Shown here piece by piece: positions 45,750 to 54,423 of a stretch of 64,000 nt of DNA; within the stretch, counting starts at the first letter, position 1; the number at the start of each line of letters is the position of its first letter. Origin of the DNA: Liolophura sinensis (taxonomy: Eukaryota > Mollusca > Polyplacophora > Chitonida > Chitonidae); NCBI RefSeq assembly GCF_032854445.1, contig NC_088304.1:28529732-28593731 (forward strand). Direction: 5' to 3'. Below the pieces are notes generated by a model. It saw only the letters and a program-made list of their open reading frames with translations, was not told the DNA's origin and did not search any database. The translations under genes were made by a program, and so were the position numbers.

Positions 45750-47190
45750 ATTTGTATTTTGCAACCTAACTGGTATTTTGTGGTCGGTAATCGAGTTCAG
45801 CGCTCCCAATCTACGGTTTTTTTGCCGACGTTGGCTTTCCGCACAACCCGACTGACATTTCAGAACTTGACATTTCCCAACCCGACTGGTATTTTACTGC
45901 CTGGCAATGCGACTAGGGTATTTTGCTACCTGGCATCTCGCGTCCCAATTGGCATTTTGCAGCTCCAGTAAGGTATTTTGCACTCTGGTAATTCGCATTT
46001 TTTTAATTTGGCGTTTGGCAACCCGACTGGTATTTTGCTCTCCGGCATTTAGCCACCTACCACATCAGTGCTTGCAACTTGGATTTTCACTAACTTCGAC
46101 ATTTCGCAACCCGCCTGGCATCCCGCTGCCTGGCATTCTGCTGCAATCCGGTACTGCGCAACCTAGAACTTGGGTGCTCCCAACTTGTGCCAGCTTCAAC
46201 ATTTCGGAACCTGACTGACATTTTCCAACTCGACTGAAATTTCGCAACCCGACTGGCATTTCCCTGTCCGGCTGCCAACTTAAGATTTTTGCCAACTTCT
46301 GCATTTCGCAAGTCGACTGGTATTTTGCACCCCGACTGGCATTTCGCAAGCCGACTGGCATTTTCCAGCCTTTCATCTCCCAACTTTGGTTTTGTTTCGC
46401 CAACTTCAACATGCCGGACCCTGACACATTTCGACGCCCGAATGGCATTTTGCGACTCGACTGGTATTTCGCTGTCTGACATTTTACAACCTACTTCGAT
46501 ACTTTTTAAAAAAAATTTTTCCATTTTGCAACCCGATTGGCACTTTGCAACCCGACAGGCATTTTGTTGCGTGGCATTCCGATTGAGCTATTTTGCAATC
46601 TTGCATCTCCCAAGATAGGTTTTTTTGCTAACGTCGACATTCTGGAACCTAACTGGACAATTCGCAACTCGACTAAAAATTTTGCTGTCATTTAACAACA
46701 TACAACTTCGATGCTTCCAACTTAATGTTTTGCTACTTGGAATTCTGCAACGAGGTTGTCGCAGCCTACAACTTCTATGCGCCCATATTTCGCAACCTGG
46801 CATTTCGCAACATCGATCCTGTTCCGACATTCCGCAACCTGGCTGGAATTTCTTGACTTGTTTTGCTGTTCGGCGTTTAGCAACCTACAACTTCTATGTG
46901 TGAACTTTGGCATTTCGCAACTCGACTGGGATTTTGCTGCCTGATATCTCCGCCTGAGACATTTTACAGCCTGGAATTTTACGGCCTACATCTTCGATGC
47001 TCCCAGCTAAAGTTTTATGCTACCTTCAGCAACTTGATTGGCATTTTGCTGCTCTCGCAACCCGCCTGGGGCATTTTGCAGCCTGGCATCTCCCAAGTTT
47101 TTTTGCTAACTTCGGCATTTTGCAGCTCAACTGGTAACTTGCTGCCTGACATCTCAAAATGTCTGGTAGCCTAAAACTTCCGATCTCCTA
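45750..47190. repeat. degenerate field of about 20-bp repeats with higher-order arrangement
   Basis: Sequences of the type 'gcaacccgactggcattttg' occur dozens of times with variants ('caactcgactgg', 'gcctggcatctcccaactt'). They are arranged in longer blocks that return to 'cccaactt.ggttttttgcca' followed by 'acttcgacatttcgcaaccc' about every 100-150 bp. ORFs on both strands here have the same repetitive content and are not genes. Confidence 0.8.
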
Positions 47191-47466
47191 ACTTCTCGTC
47201 TGCAGTGGCTTGGGCGAACTTTGAGAAACCAATTCGCAGATGACATGGAAGCATTGAGAGGAAAGGTACACGCGGAAACGTCTGGCTCTATGGAGTACCA
47301 AAGCGCCGATTAAGCAGTCATTTATCATGGTCCCCACGCGTGTTTGTGAAGAAATGACATCGGAAAGCTATTTTGCTCGCTCTGTTTCTTTACGTTTATG
47401 ACAGTGGCAGTAAGGGCGATTTTCGCGAGACTAAAAAATCGACGTTGAAATATTTCGTCTCCAGCG

Positions 47467-47728
47467 ATGTCTTCATTGTCATCTCTGCTGTATGAGGAGA
47501 TGAAAAGTACAAAAATGCTTTCAATTTTCACTCCCCACCCCCCAACTCCAAATTCTTCCAACAATTCATCAAAGCCATTGAAAAGGAAGGGGCTTTGAAA
47601 GTCGCTGCTGGACAGAGGTACGGCGTCCCTATGGCTTATACTCATCCGGAAACAAAGAACGTCGTTAAGTTGATCGCCAAAGAGCATCTCGTTGCGGCAA
47701 GATGGGCAAACCTTGTTACGCCCTAAAG
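47467..47728 (+). pseudogene. coding-like fragment, unrecognised
   Basis: One + frame reads 'NSKFFQQFIKAIEKEGALKV' and 'AAGQRYGVPMAYTHPETKNV', then 'LIAKEHLVAARWANLVTP' to a stop at about 47,726. It has natural amino-acid composition and no stop for about 60 codons. Upstream of a C-rich tract (about 47,533-47,542), an ATG at 47,467 starts 'MSSLSSLLYEEMKSTKMLSI' in another frame, so the tract may hide a frameshift. No family is recognised. It could be a host exon or part of the neighbouring GC-rich array. Confidence 0.35.
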
Positions 47729-48300
47729 TTTTGAGAAAAAAAATTGCAGGAAAATTTCTGTCTCGGATTGAGCTCAAACTTTTGATACCAGCTGTAATCA
47801 AGATCGCAGATGAAGAATCTGAGGTCAGATGTGACCTTGACCTTGACCGTGACCTTCATAATATTAGTCAAATGTTTGACTTTAACTTAAAAAAATTCTT
47901 TAAAAATCCCAGGTAGAGCCTTGACCTTGACCTTTTAACACGTGATGTGCCCATGACATTGAAGTTGACCCATGAGCTCTGTTTTGACTTTCGGCCTTCG
48001 GCCTATTTTTCAGATAGTGCATTCCGAATACACTATCTCAAAAGTAAGTTAGAATTCGCAGGTCGAATCGGAGGTTTCATTTTAGCTGGGAAGTCATGGG
48101 GGCATCGCGTGTGAAAAGGTCAAAGTCATAGGTCAACCACCGATTTTTTCAAAAAAAATTTCGAAATGGAAGTTAAAGTTTGTGGCAACACAGATGACAC
48201 TGCCTTTTTGGAATTTAACACTGGCACAAGAGTCACCTCTATACATGCATTATGTAAGTGTGATCCTCCACCACTTTCAGATCTGTTGTCGTTTGGTAAG
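47729..48300 (+). repeat. TGACCTTGA-rich interspersed repeat, copy 1
   Basis: Contains 'tgaccttgaccttgaccgtg', a TTTAAAAAT-rich block, 'tgacattgaagttgacccat', 'gatagtgcattccgaataca' and 'gattttttcaaaaaaaattt'. The same order recurs at 51.3 and 51.9 kb. Confidence 0.75.
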
Positions 48301-48434
48301 TAGACTAGCGTGAATGATTTCAACAAAAACTGTCTGGAATTAATGTGCTTACTACTCTATCAGTATGCCTTGGGTGTAATAGGCGTTATCATACGATCAG
48401 TTGAAGTAAAACATCATCTTAACGTGTGATACAG

Positions 48435-48605
48435 TGTGAGACTCTTAGAGATCAAGATGTGGGAAACCGACACAGATGGCAACATGTTGGGGGAAAAGAA
48501 GATGTTGTAGGCTTTAAAAAGGCAGGACATGTTCTCCGGAACGATTCTGAAGATGACTATCAAGAAGATGTGCCGCTGACAGACATCAGGGGACAACAGT
48601 CCAAG
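48435..48605 (+). CDS. possible internal exon, unrecognised
   Basis: 171 bp (57 codons, phase 0) between acceptor-like 'acgtgtgatacag' and donor 'gtatgtgc'. The encoded segment is charged ('GGKEDVVGFKKAGHVLRND', 'SEDDYQEDVPLTDIRGQQSK') and looks disordered. It could belong to the zinc-finger/recombinase-like gene that follows on the same strand. This rests only on splice signals and composition. Confidence 0.35.
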
Positions 48606-48948
48606 GTATGTGCCTGTTTATTTCTGCACTTTTTTATTTGTATTTTTTAAAAAATTTTTATGCCTATTTTACTCTCTGCTTTCCCTTTTTTTATTCTTTA
48701 TGCTGTACATCTTTAATTATATTATGTAGTCGTTATTATATTATGCGCTTGTGTATTTCTTTTTTTATTCTTTTGATTATTTTCATTTACATTCTTATTT
48801 AATTCTCTGTTTTTCCTCTTTTACTCCCTGCCCTGAACGTCTTTAATTATATTATATACGTTTGTTTATGTAAGAGAGATAAAGATAGATAAATTTAGTT
48901 TCTTCGTCCTTGTTTTGGGAAGCTGCCAGATTGGCGAGAAAGCCACGC
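48606..48948. other. T-rich, low-complexity non-coding stretch
   Basis: Two loose copies of 'ctgtacatctttaattatat' type sequence (about 48,700-48,730 and 48,830-48,860), also seen at about 60,560-60,590, with T-runs between. No gene. Confidence 0.5.
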
Positions 48949-50410
48949 ATGGAAAAACCGTGTAAGCGTACAACTTGCCCTGAATGCCTGCGTCCCTTCG
49001 CGATATTAAACAGGCACCTTCGGTATATCCACGGGTATTCCTAAAGGAAACATGCATTGGTCGGCAAGGATACGAGGGGGACCAAAGGGCAAAAAGGCCA
49101 GTGTCCCATATGTACAGAGGCCTTCGTAAGAGTGGACACCCACCTTCTCAACAAGCACAAGTTGAGGAGGACCGGCAAGCGATTGGCCAAAGCCATGTCA
49201 GAATAATATTCTGACAAAGACGCCAAGAAGAAGGAAAGGGAAATAGTTGCTGTGTGGAAGGAAGATTCAGACCAACAGATAAAACTTTAAAGTGAAGACG
49301 AAATTAAATACGAGGAAGACTTTGAAGCAGAGGAGAAGATCAAAGAAGATGCCGAGGATGAACCGGAGGGTTCGGAGGTTCAATGGGATCAAAAGGGTAT
49401 CCGGAGAAGGATGAGGTTGAACCGGATGAAAAGGATGAAGCCGTTAAGGACGAAGCGCAGAAGGGTGAGGTGAAGTCGCCACCAGATGTTACCCCAGAAG
49501 CGAAGAACCTGCTGGACCAGTTCAAGCACTGGCTGGGGTCTTTTTGACATGACAAAACCGTCGGCGGCAGAACTACACCGCGCCCATTGATCCAACTACA
49601 CTGATCCCCAAATTGGCACACAATGGTACACAACTATTCGTAAGGTGTCGAGGGCTGATATATGGCATAAACGAGTGGATGAGGCCGATAATTTCATAAC
49701 ACCCTAGGATGTTGAGAAAGTGCAGAGATGTTCCATTACAAAGGACGCTATTGATGTTTGCCGGCACATAAGTAAAGTGAACCTTGGTCTTTATTTAGAT
49801 GTTGTGGCCTATTTGAGCATGCAAATCCTTCTTGCCACTGGACAACGCACCGGTGCTATGGTCAACATGAAGATGGAGGAATTGAACGCGCCCACCGGGG
49901 AGCAAGGAGAAGCCGGGAGATGGCGTGTTGACAGTCGTGGAGCACAAAACCGCTTACCACGGCCCTGCACATCTATCCATCGCCAGAGATCTCTTCGGAC
50001 AATTGGCATATTATGTCAGAAACCTGCGACCACACAGTGAGCAGAAACGTGTTCTTCATCGGCAGTCGAACGGAAGAGCATTTCCAGGCACAGAGGTAAC
50101 TACTCTGCTGAATGCATGTTACGCTTCTGTTCTAAGGAAGAAAAGCACAGCCATCATTATACGGAAATCCGTCACCACCCAGATGTGGTATAAACATCCG
50201 GAGTTAAGGAACTGTCCCGCTTAGTGAGCCAAAGCGAGAAAACGGCTGGAGAATTCTATGCCCTGGCGCTGGGTAAGGAGCGGACCAGACAGATTGAGTC
50301 AAAAATAAGGCATATGATGGCTGGCGGTGAGCCGTCAACATCTGGGTTCGTTCCTCCAGAAAAGAAGGCGAAGGTTGTGGAAGAAGCCCCATCCAGCGTT
50401 GACGCCAAAG
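48949..50410 (+). pseudogene. zinc-finger plus tyrosine-recombinase-like gene, frameshifted
   Basis: Near 48,970-49,045 one frame gives a C2H2-type finger 'CPECLRPFAILNRHLRYIHG'. After a shift, a second finger-like unit follows near 49,105-49,165 (C-P-x-C ... H-L-L-N-K-H). A Glu/Lys-rich linker fills about 49,230-49,500. From 49,720 comes 'LGLYLDVVAYLSMQILLATG' then 'QRTGAMVNMKMEELNAP', the region of the first catalytic Arg of tyrosine recombinases. After another shift follow 'VVEHKTAYHGPAHL' (the HKT β-hairpin) and a C-terminal 'ALGKERTRQIESKIRHMM' helix. The frame ends at 'PSSVDAKG' with donor gtaagcg at 50,411. At least three frameshifts make this copy defective unless they are assembly errors. 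Confidence 0.5.
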
Positions 50411-50447
50411 GTAAGCGCAGATAGTTTTATGGCAAACGTTCGTGGTA

Positions 50448-50575
50448 AGGTCTGTCAGCATTCTGCGAATGGTCCTGGCTTTCCCTGGGTTCTCCCGTTT
50501 CCCTTCAAGTAAATGTTGGCCGACAGCGTAAAGGTAAAATATTCTTGAGTACGGCCCCAAAACAGGAATGAAAGT
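50448..50575 (+). mobile_element. SINE 3' fragment in an intron
   Basis: Reads 'aaggtctgtcagcattctgc', 'gaatggtcctggctttccct', 'gtaaaatattcttgagtacg'. It lies between the donor at 50,411 and the acceptor at 50,852. Confidence 0.6.
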
Positions 50576-50852
50576 GTAATCGATTTTCTTTCATTTATGC
50601 TTTCGCTCGACAAGCATCTCATCCAGAAACCTGGAATGCAGGCCCTGATGACCTTTTCAAGCTCCACTTTGTCAAAAGGAAAGCATAAGGGGAAGACTAC
50701 TAAGGCAACCACGAAGTGCGTCTTTCCCACGGAGGGCAAATATAAGTTTAATTTTTGTTTTGGAGGTTTTAGTGTGTTAAGGGTGGAGTGGGTTTGGAGG
50801 TATGCCAAAGTTATAACAGTAGTTTGATACGAATGTTTTTCTTCATTTTCAG

Positions 50853-51008
50853 ATATTAAAGAAGTCAACAGGTGTCTTGCTAACTTAGGTGGACCGCCAT
50901 TGTCGTCAACAGATGAGGAAGAGTCTGATCCTACGTCCCCCAAAAGAGGATCCCCGTACCCCGATGAAGACGTACAAACCAAGCCCTCCTCCCCAGACCA
51001 GCAACTCG
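50853..51008 (+). CDS. downstream exon of the recombinase-like gene
   Basis: 156 bp between acceptor 'tttttcttcattttcag' and donor 'gtaagc'. The upstream exon leaves one base (G) of a split codon, and this exon begins AT, giving D at the junction. The reading then continues open ('IKEVNRCLANLGGPPLSST', 'DEEESDPTSPKRGSPYPD') to the donor in the same phase. The matching phase and continuous acidic/Pro/Ser composition support a real splice pair. The segment is probably disordered, and further exons must lie downstream. Confidence 0.5.
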
Positions 51009-51279
51009 GTAAGCAATTTTTACTATTTCTGGATGTAAAAATAGGTGCATAAATAAAAGCGTACGTGGGAATGGGAATAATCCACCTGATTTCCTCCACC
51101 CATAACCATCAACAGCAGGTACGCTTGTAGCTTTAAGACATGTTTCCTCCAGGCAGTTACATCTCCTTTTCTGCGGGAGAGTTCCTTCCTCATTGCCGAG
51201 GCCAGGTGCCTATCAAATAACATGGGCCCCATGCTTTAACATAGGGGCTATCTAATAACATGGGCCCTATGCTTTAAAG
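51009..51279. other. non-coding, presumed intron
   Basis: Includes a short direct repeat 'taacatgggccc.atgctttaa' at about 51,218-51,240 and 51,256-51,278. No coding evidence. Confidence 0.4.
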
Positions 51280-51710
51280 TGGAAAATGGGTCGAAAACCT
51301 TTTTCTCCGATTGACCTCAAACTTTGACTCAAAGGGTAATTAAGGTCCGGGGTCACGAATCCAAGGTCAATTTTGACCTAGACCTCCATCTTGACCTCCA
51401 CAATGGCGGTGGAAATTTTGACCCCCTCTTTAAAATTTTTTTTAAAAATGCCCGCTTGACATACGACCCTGATTTTTTGACTCCTCATGCCCCGTGATAC
51501 TCAAGTTTACCCGTGACCTCAGATTTAACCCTTGACCTCTGAGCTACTTTTTAGGTAGTACAATCGGAATGCACCAAATTAAAACGAGGCCAGGGGTTGG
51601 AAGTCAATTAAAATGTAACAGGTCAACTTGGAAGTTTTGGGGGCATCACGTATCAAAAGGTCAAGGTCGTACGTACACCAGGCATTTTTTAAAAAAATTT
51701 TCGAAGCAGG
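51280..51710 (+). repeat. TGACCTTGA-type repeat, copy 2
   Basis: Starts 'gtggaaaatgggtcgaaaac', then 'ctccgattgacctcaaactt', 'gaccta.acctccatcttga', 'tttaaaaatgcccgcttgac', 'gtagtacaatcggaatgcac' and 'tttttaaaaaaattttcgaa', matching copies 1 and 3 in order. Confidence 0.75.
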
Positions 51711-52005
51711 GGTAAAAATTTCGACCACCATTTTGGAGGTCATGATGGAGGTGGAGGTCAAACGGATCCAATTTTCTTGATATACGTCCTCCATTACCTC
51801 CTGTATTAAAGTTTGAGGTCAATCGGAGAAGAAAAGTTTTCGACCGATTTTTCGCCCTTTGAGGGAAAAATGGCCGGAAAACTTTTGTCTCCGATTAAGC
51901 TGAAACTTTAACACCAGGGGTAATCGAGGTAGTATATCAAGAAAATTAGGTCTGCTTTGACCTTCATTTCCACCTTGACCTCCAAAATGGCGGTCGAATG
52001 TTTCA
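51711..52005. repeat. long fold-back (inverted repeat) between copies 2 and 3
   Basis: The left arm (about 51,711-51,855: 'gaccaccattttggaggtca', 'ttttcttgatatac', 'agtttgaggtcaatcggaga') is the imperfect reverse complement of the right arm (about 51,866-52,005: 'tctccgattaagctgaaact', 'gtatatcaagaaaattaggt', 'ctccaaaatggcggtcgaat'). The arms are about 135-145 bp and meet at 'cgccctttgagggaaaaatg'. Confidence 0.75.
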
Positions 52006-52340
52006 CCTTGACTTTGAACAATTTTTAAAAAATCCTTAAGTAAATCTTCACCCTGATCTTTAGACACGTAATGGTACAATGACTTTAAAGTCGACCCATG
52101 ACCTTTTAATTGACCTCCAACATCTGACATACGTTTGAGATAGTGCGTTCCGAATGTGCTACCTGAAGTAGGTGGATGAAAAGAATGAACTGAAAGATCA
52201 TGGGGACAGGACATATCCAAAGGTCAAAGTCGAGGGTCAACCAGGGATTTTTTAAAAAAATTTCAAAGTAGAAGCTAAAGTTGTAGGCATCCTAAATGGT
52301 GCTCTTTATGGGAATTTAATATGGGACAAAACATTGCAGC
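51866..52340 (+). repeat. TGACCTTGA-type repeat, copy 3
   Basis: Same order of blocks as copies 1 and 2, ending 'gattttttaaaaaaatttca', 'aagtagaagctaaagttgta', which also closes copy 1. Confidence 0.75.
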
Positions 52341-52369
52341 AAGTAATACATATGTAGGCTGAGACTGAG

Positions 52370-52800
52370 AGATAGATCCCCCCCCCTCCCCAAATATTTT
52401 TTTAAATTTTTTGCTCGAACTGCTGCTAAAAGCTGATTAATTTACATGCATTGCTGATTGTGTGTATTTTTACCCACTAACATTAAAGGCAGGGATTCAG
52501 AAATAGAGATCCCCTCAAACATTTTTTTTTAATTATTTGCTGGAACTGGTGCTTATGACTGTATATTGTGCATGGGTTGTTGATTGTGTGTGTGAAGTTG
52601 GAAGGCTGTGTGTGTGAAATAAAGGGAATTGTGTCTAAATTTAAGTGCATATTCTCACCCTCTAACATTGAAGGCATTCTGTGAGAGATAGATTTGTCCC
52701 CGAAATATTTTTTTTTAATTTTTTGCTGGAGCTGGTGCTTATTTTGTATAATGTGCATGCATTGGTGATTGTGTGTGGCAATTTGCAAGGCTGTTGATGG
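52370..52800 (+). repeat. three tandem copies of a roughly 120-200-bp unit
   Basis: Each copy begins 'gagatagat(cc)...' with a C-tract, then 'aaatatttttttaaattttt', 'tgctggaactg.tgctta', 'atgcattg.tgattgtgtgt' and 'ctctaacattgaaggcat'. Copy starts are near 52,370, 52,500 and 52,686. Confidence 0.7.
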
Positions 52801-53294
52801 ATGATGGTATTGAGTTTGAAGAGGTAAGTAGAGAAGTAAGTGATTGTAGTAGTGAGGCATTGGGTGTTGTGGGGTTGAGGTGAGTAGAAGGCGAGTAGGA
52901 TATGTTAGAAGGTAAGTATGTGGGGAATGCTGGACACAAAATGCAAGATAGAAGGACAGGAAGGTGGGTAGTGTGGGTTTGGAGTTTTGTTTTGCGTTAA
53001 ATGCTGTGGATGGTAGTGAATTTGAAGTGGCAAGTATTGGAATAGAGAAGGTGCGAAAGGTGGGCATTGTGTGTTTTGAGTAGTGTTTGGCGTGAATTGC
53101 TGTGGGATGGTATTAAAATGAAAAGGGTGAGTATTGGAGTAACTTTGTTAGTGAGTGAGTGAGTTTTATGTGAGAGCGTTGAGTGTAAAAAGAGTTGTGG
53201 GTGTTGAAGGGTATGTGTGGAATGTGTGAATGTGTGAGTTATGGTGAGTGAATTGTGCGAATGGGTTGAAATGTGTGTAATTTGTGTTTTGTAT
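52801..53294. other. G/T-rich low-complexity stretch
   Basis: Purine- and GT-rich on the + strand ('gtgagtgagtgagttttatg', 'gtgtgaatgtgtgag'). Long minus-strand frames here reflect the bias and are not supported as genes. The Gypsy target GTAT lies at 53,291-53,294. Confidence 0.5.
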
Positions 53295-54310
53295 TGTTAC
53301 GGTATTGAAAACAGCAACAGAAGACTGACTCAGTGACTCAATATTACAATGTAAACAATGCTTTATATATAAAATGAGACGTACAGTTTTACAGACAGTT
53401 CAACAACAACAACAACATACACATCAGTATTACCGGTCTTTACAAGTTTCCAGTTCACCTTTGCATCCCAAGGAATGTATTCCAGGAAATCCAACGTAAA
53501 GACCATGGGATAAACACACAATTCACACAAGTCACAAATTGTCCTAGACGGGTACTTCGCCAGGTTAGCGAACACGAACACAGTACACAGGTTACACAGA
53601 ACTGGAACAGTCAAGCCTTTGAATGACGTCACACCCGCAGAGCACAACACAGGGTAAATACAGGCATGGAGGTATAATCCACTTCAGATCAGTCACAGCT
53701 CCCGCAGAAGCTCACAAACGAGCCGTTCAGAGACGTAGAGTAATGTCACCTTATGGCAGAACGAACGTCCTTTGCAAAACTGAAAACTTCAGTTTAGAGT
53801 CCTTGACGACCTTGTCGGTCAGGTGAGGTCAGCGTGTTAAACAAATTACACAGTCCACACTGTATAATCATAATAAAGATCCGAACACCAATAAACGTGA
53901 CTTCCGCAGAAATTCACATAAACCAGACATCAGTACTACTGTGGTACACAAACGGTGCCGGCATAAAAATCTGTCCTCCCAAATGAAACTGGCATCACCA
54001 GCTCATATCAAAATAATGGACTCGATACGAAAGCGTCGCACACTCTCCTGGCTCCCAGTGGATGCAGCAAAAATACCTCCCCTCTGCACAGAAAACACGG
54101 CTTATATACGCTCCAGGTGGATTCAACTATTCTTAGACACAGAATTAACAGCCAATGAACAGCCAGTTAAATAAACAGAGCATTGAACAAGGTGCTTTTC
54201 GGCCAGGTCCGCGCTGTACATATATAACAGGGCCTGTTATGCTTATAACATATAACACAAAGGTCCGCAGACTAACAGTACATGAAAACGTTAAATAGTC
54301 ATACATAACA
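53295..54310 (-). repeat. 3' LTR (left copy), 1016 bp
   Basis: Starts TGTTACGGTATTG and ends GTCATACATAACA on the + strand. It is nearly identical to the right LTR apart from a roughly 220-bp segment (about 53,512-53,740) and a 10-bp segment near 53,865 that the right LTR lacks, plus a few substitutions. Confidence 0.93.
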
Positions 54311-54326
54311 CCCCCACCCTTCAGGG
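54311..54326 (-). other. polypurine tract
   Basis: The minus strand reads CCCTGAAGGGTGGGGG directly before the 3' LTR, in the expected place for the plus-strand primer. Confidence 0.7.
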
Positions 54327-54423
54327 AAAGAAAGTTTTGCATAAAACTTTCTTTAACATATTCATAATCATGAATAACAATAACGCTTACCATAGTCTAT
54401 AAAACAAAGCTGCAGGAAACCAA

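Noticed and set aside
45907-46618. Several 100-145-codon ORFs on both strands
   Set aside because: They reflect the degenerate short-unit repeat field and have repetitive, low-information translations.
52483-53067. 194-codon minus-strand ORF rich in Ser/Thr/Pro/His
   Set aside because: It is the complement of a G/T-rich low-complexity tract and crosses the copies of a tandem repeat; the composition follows the nucleotide bias.
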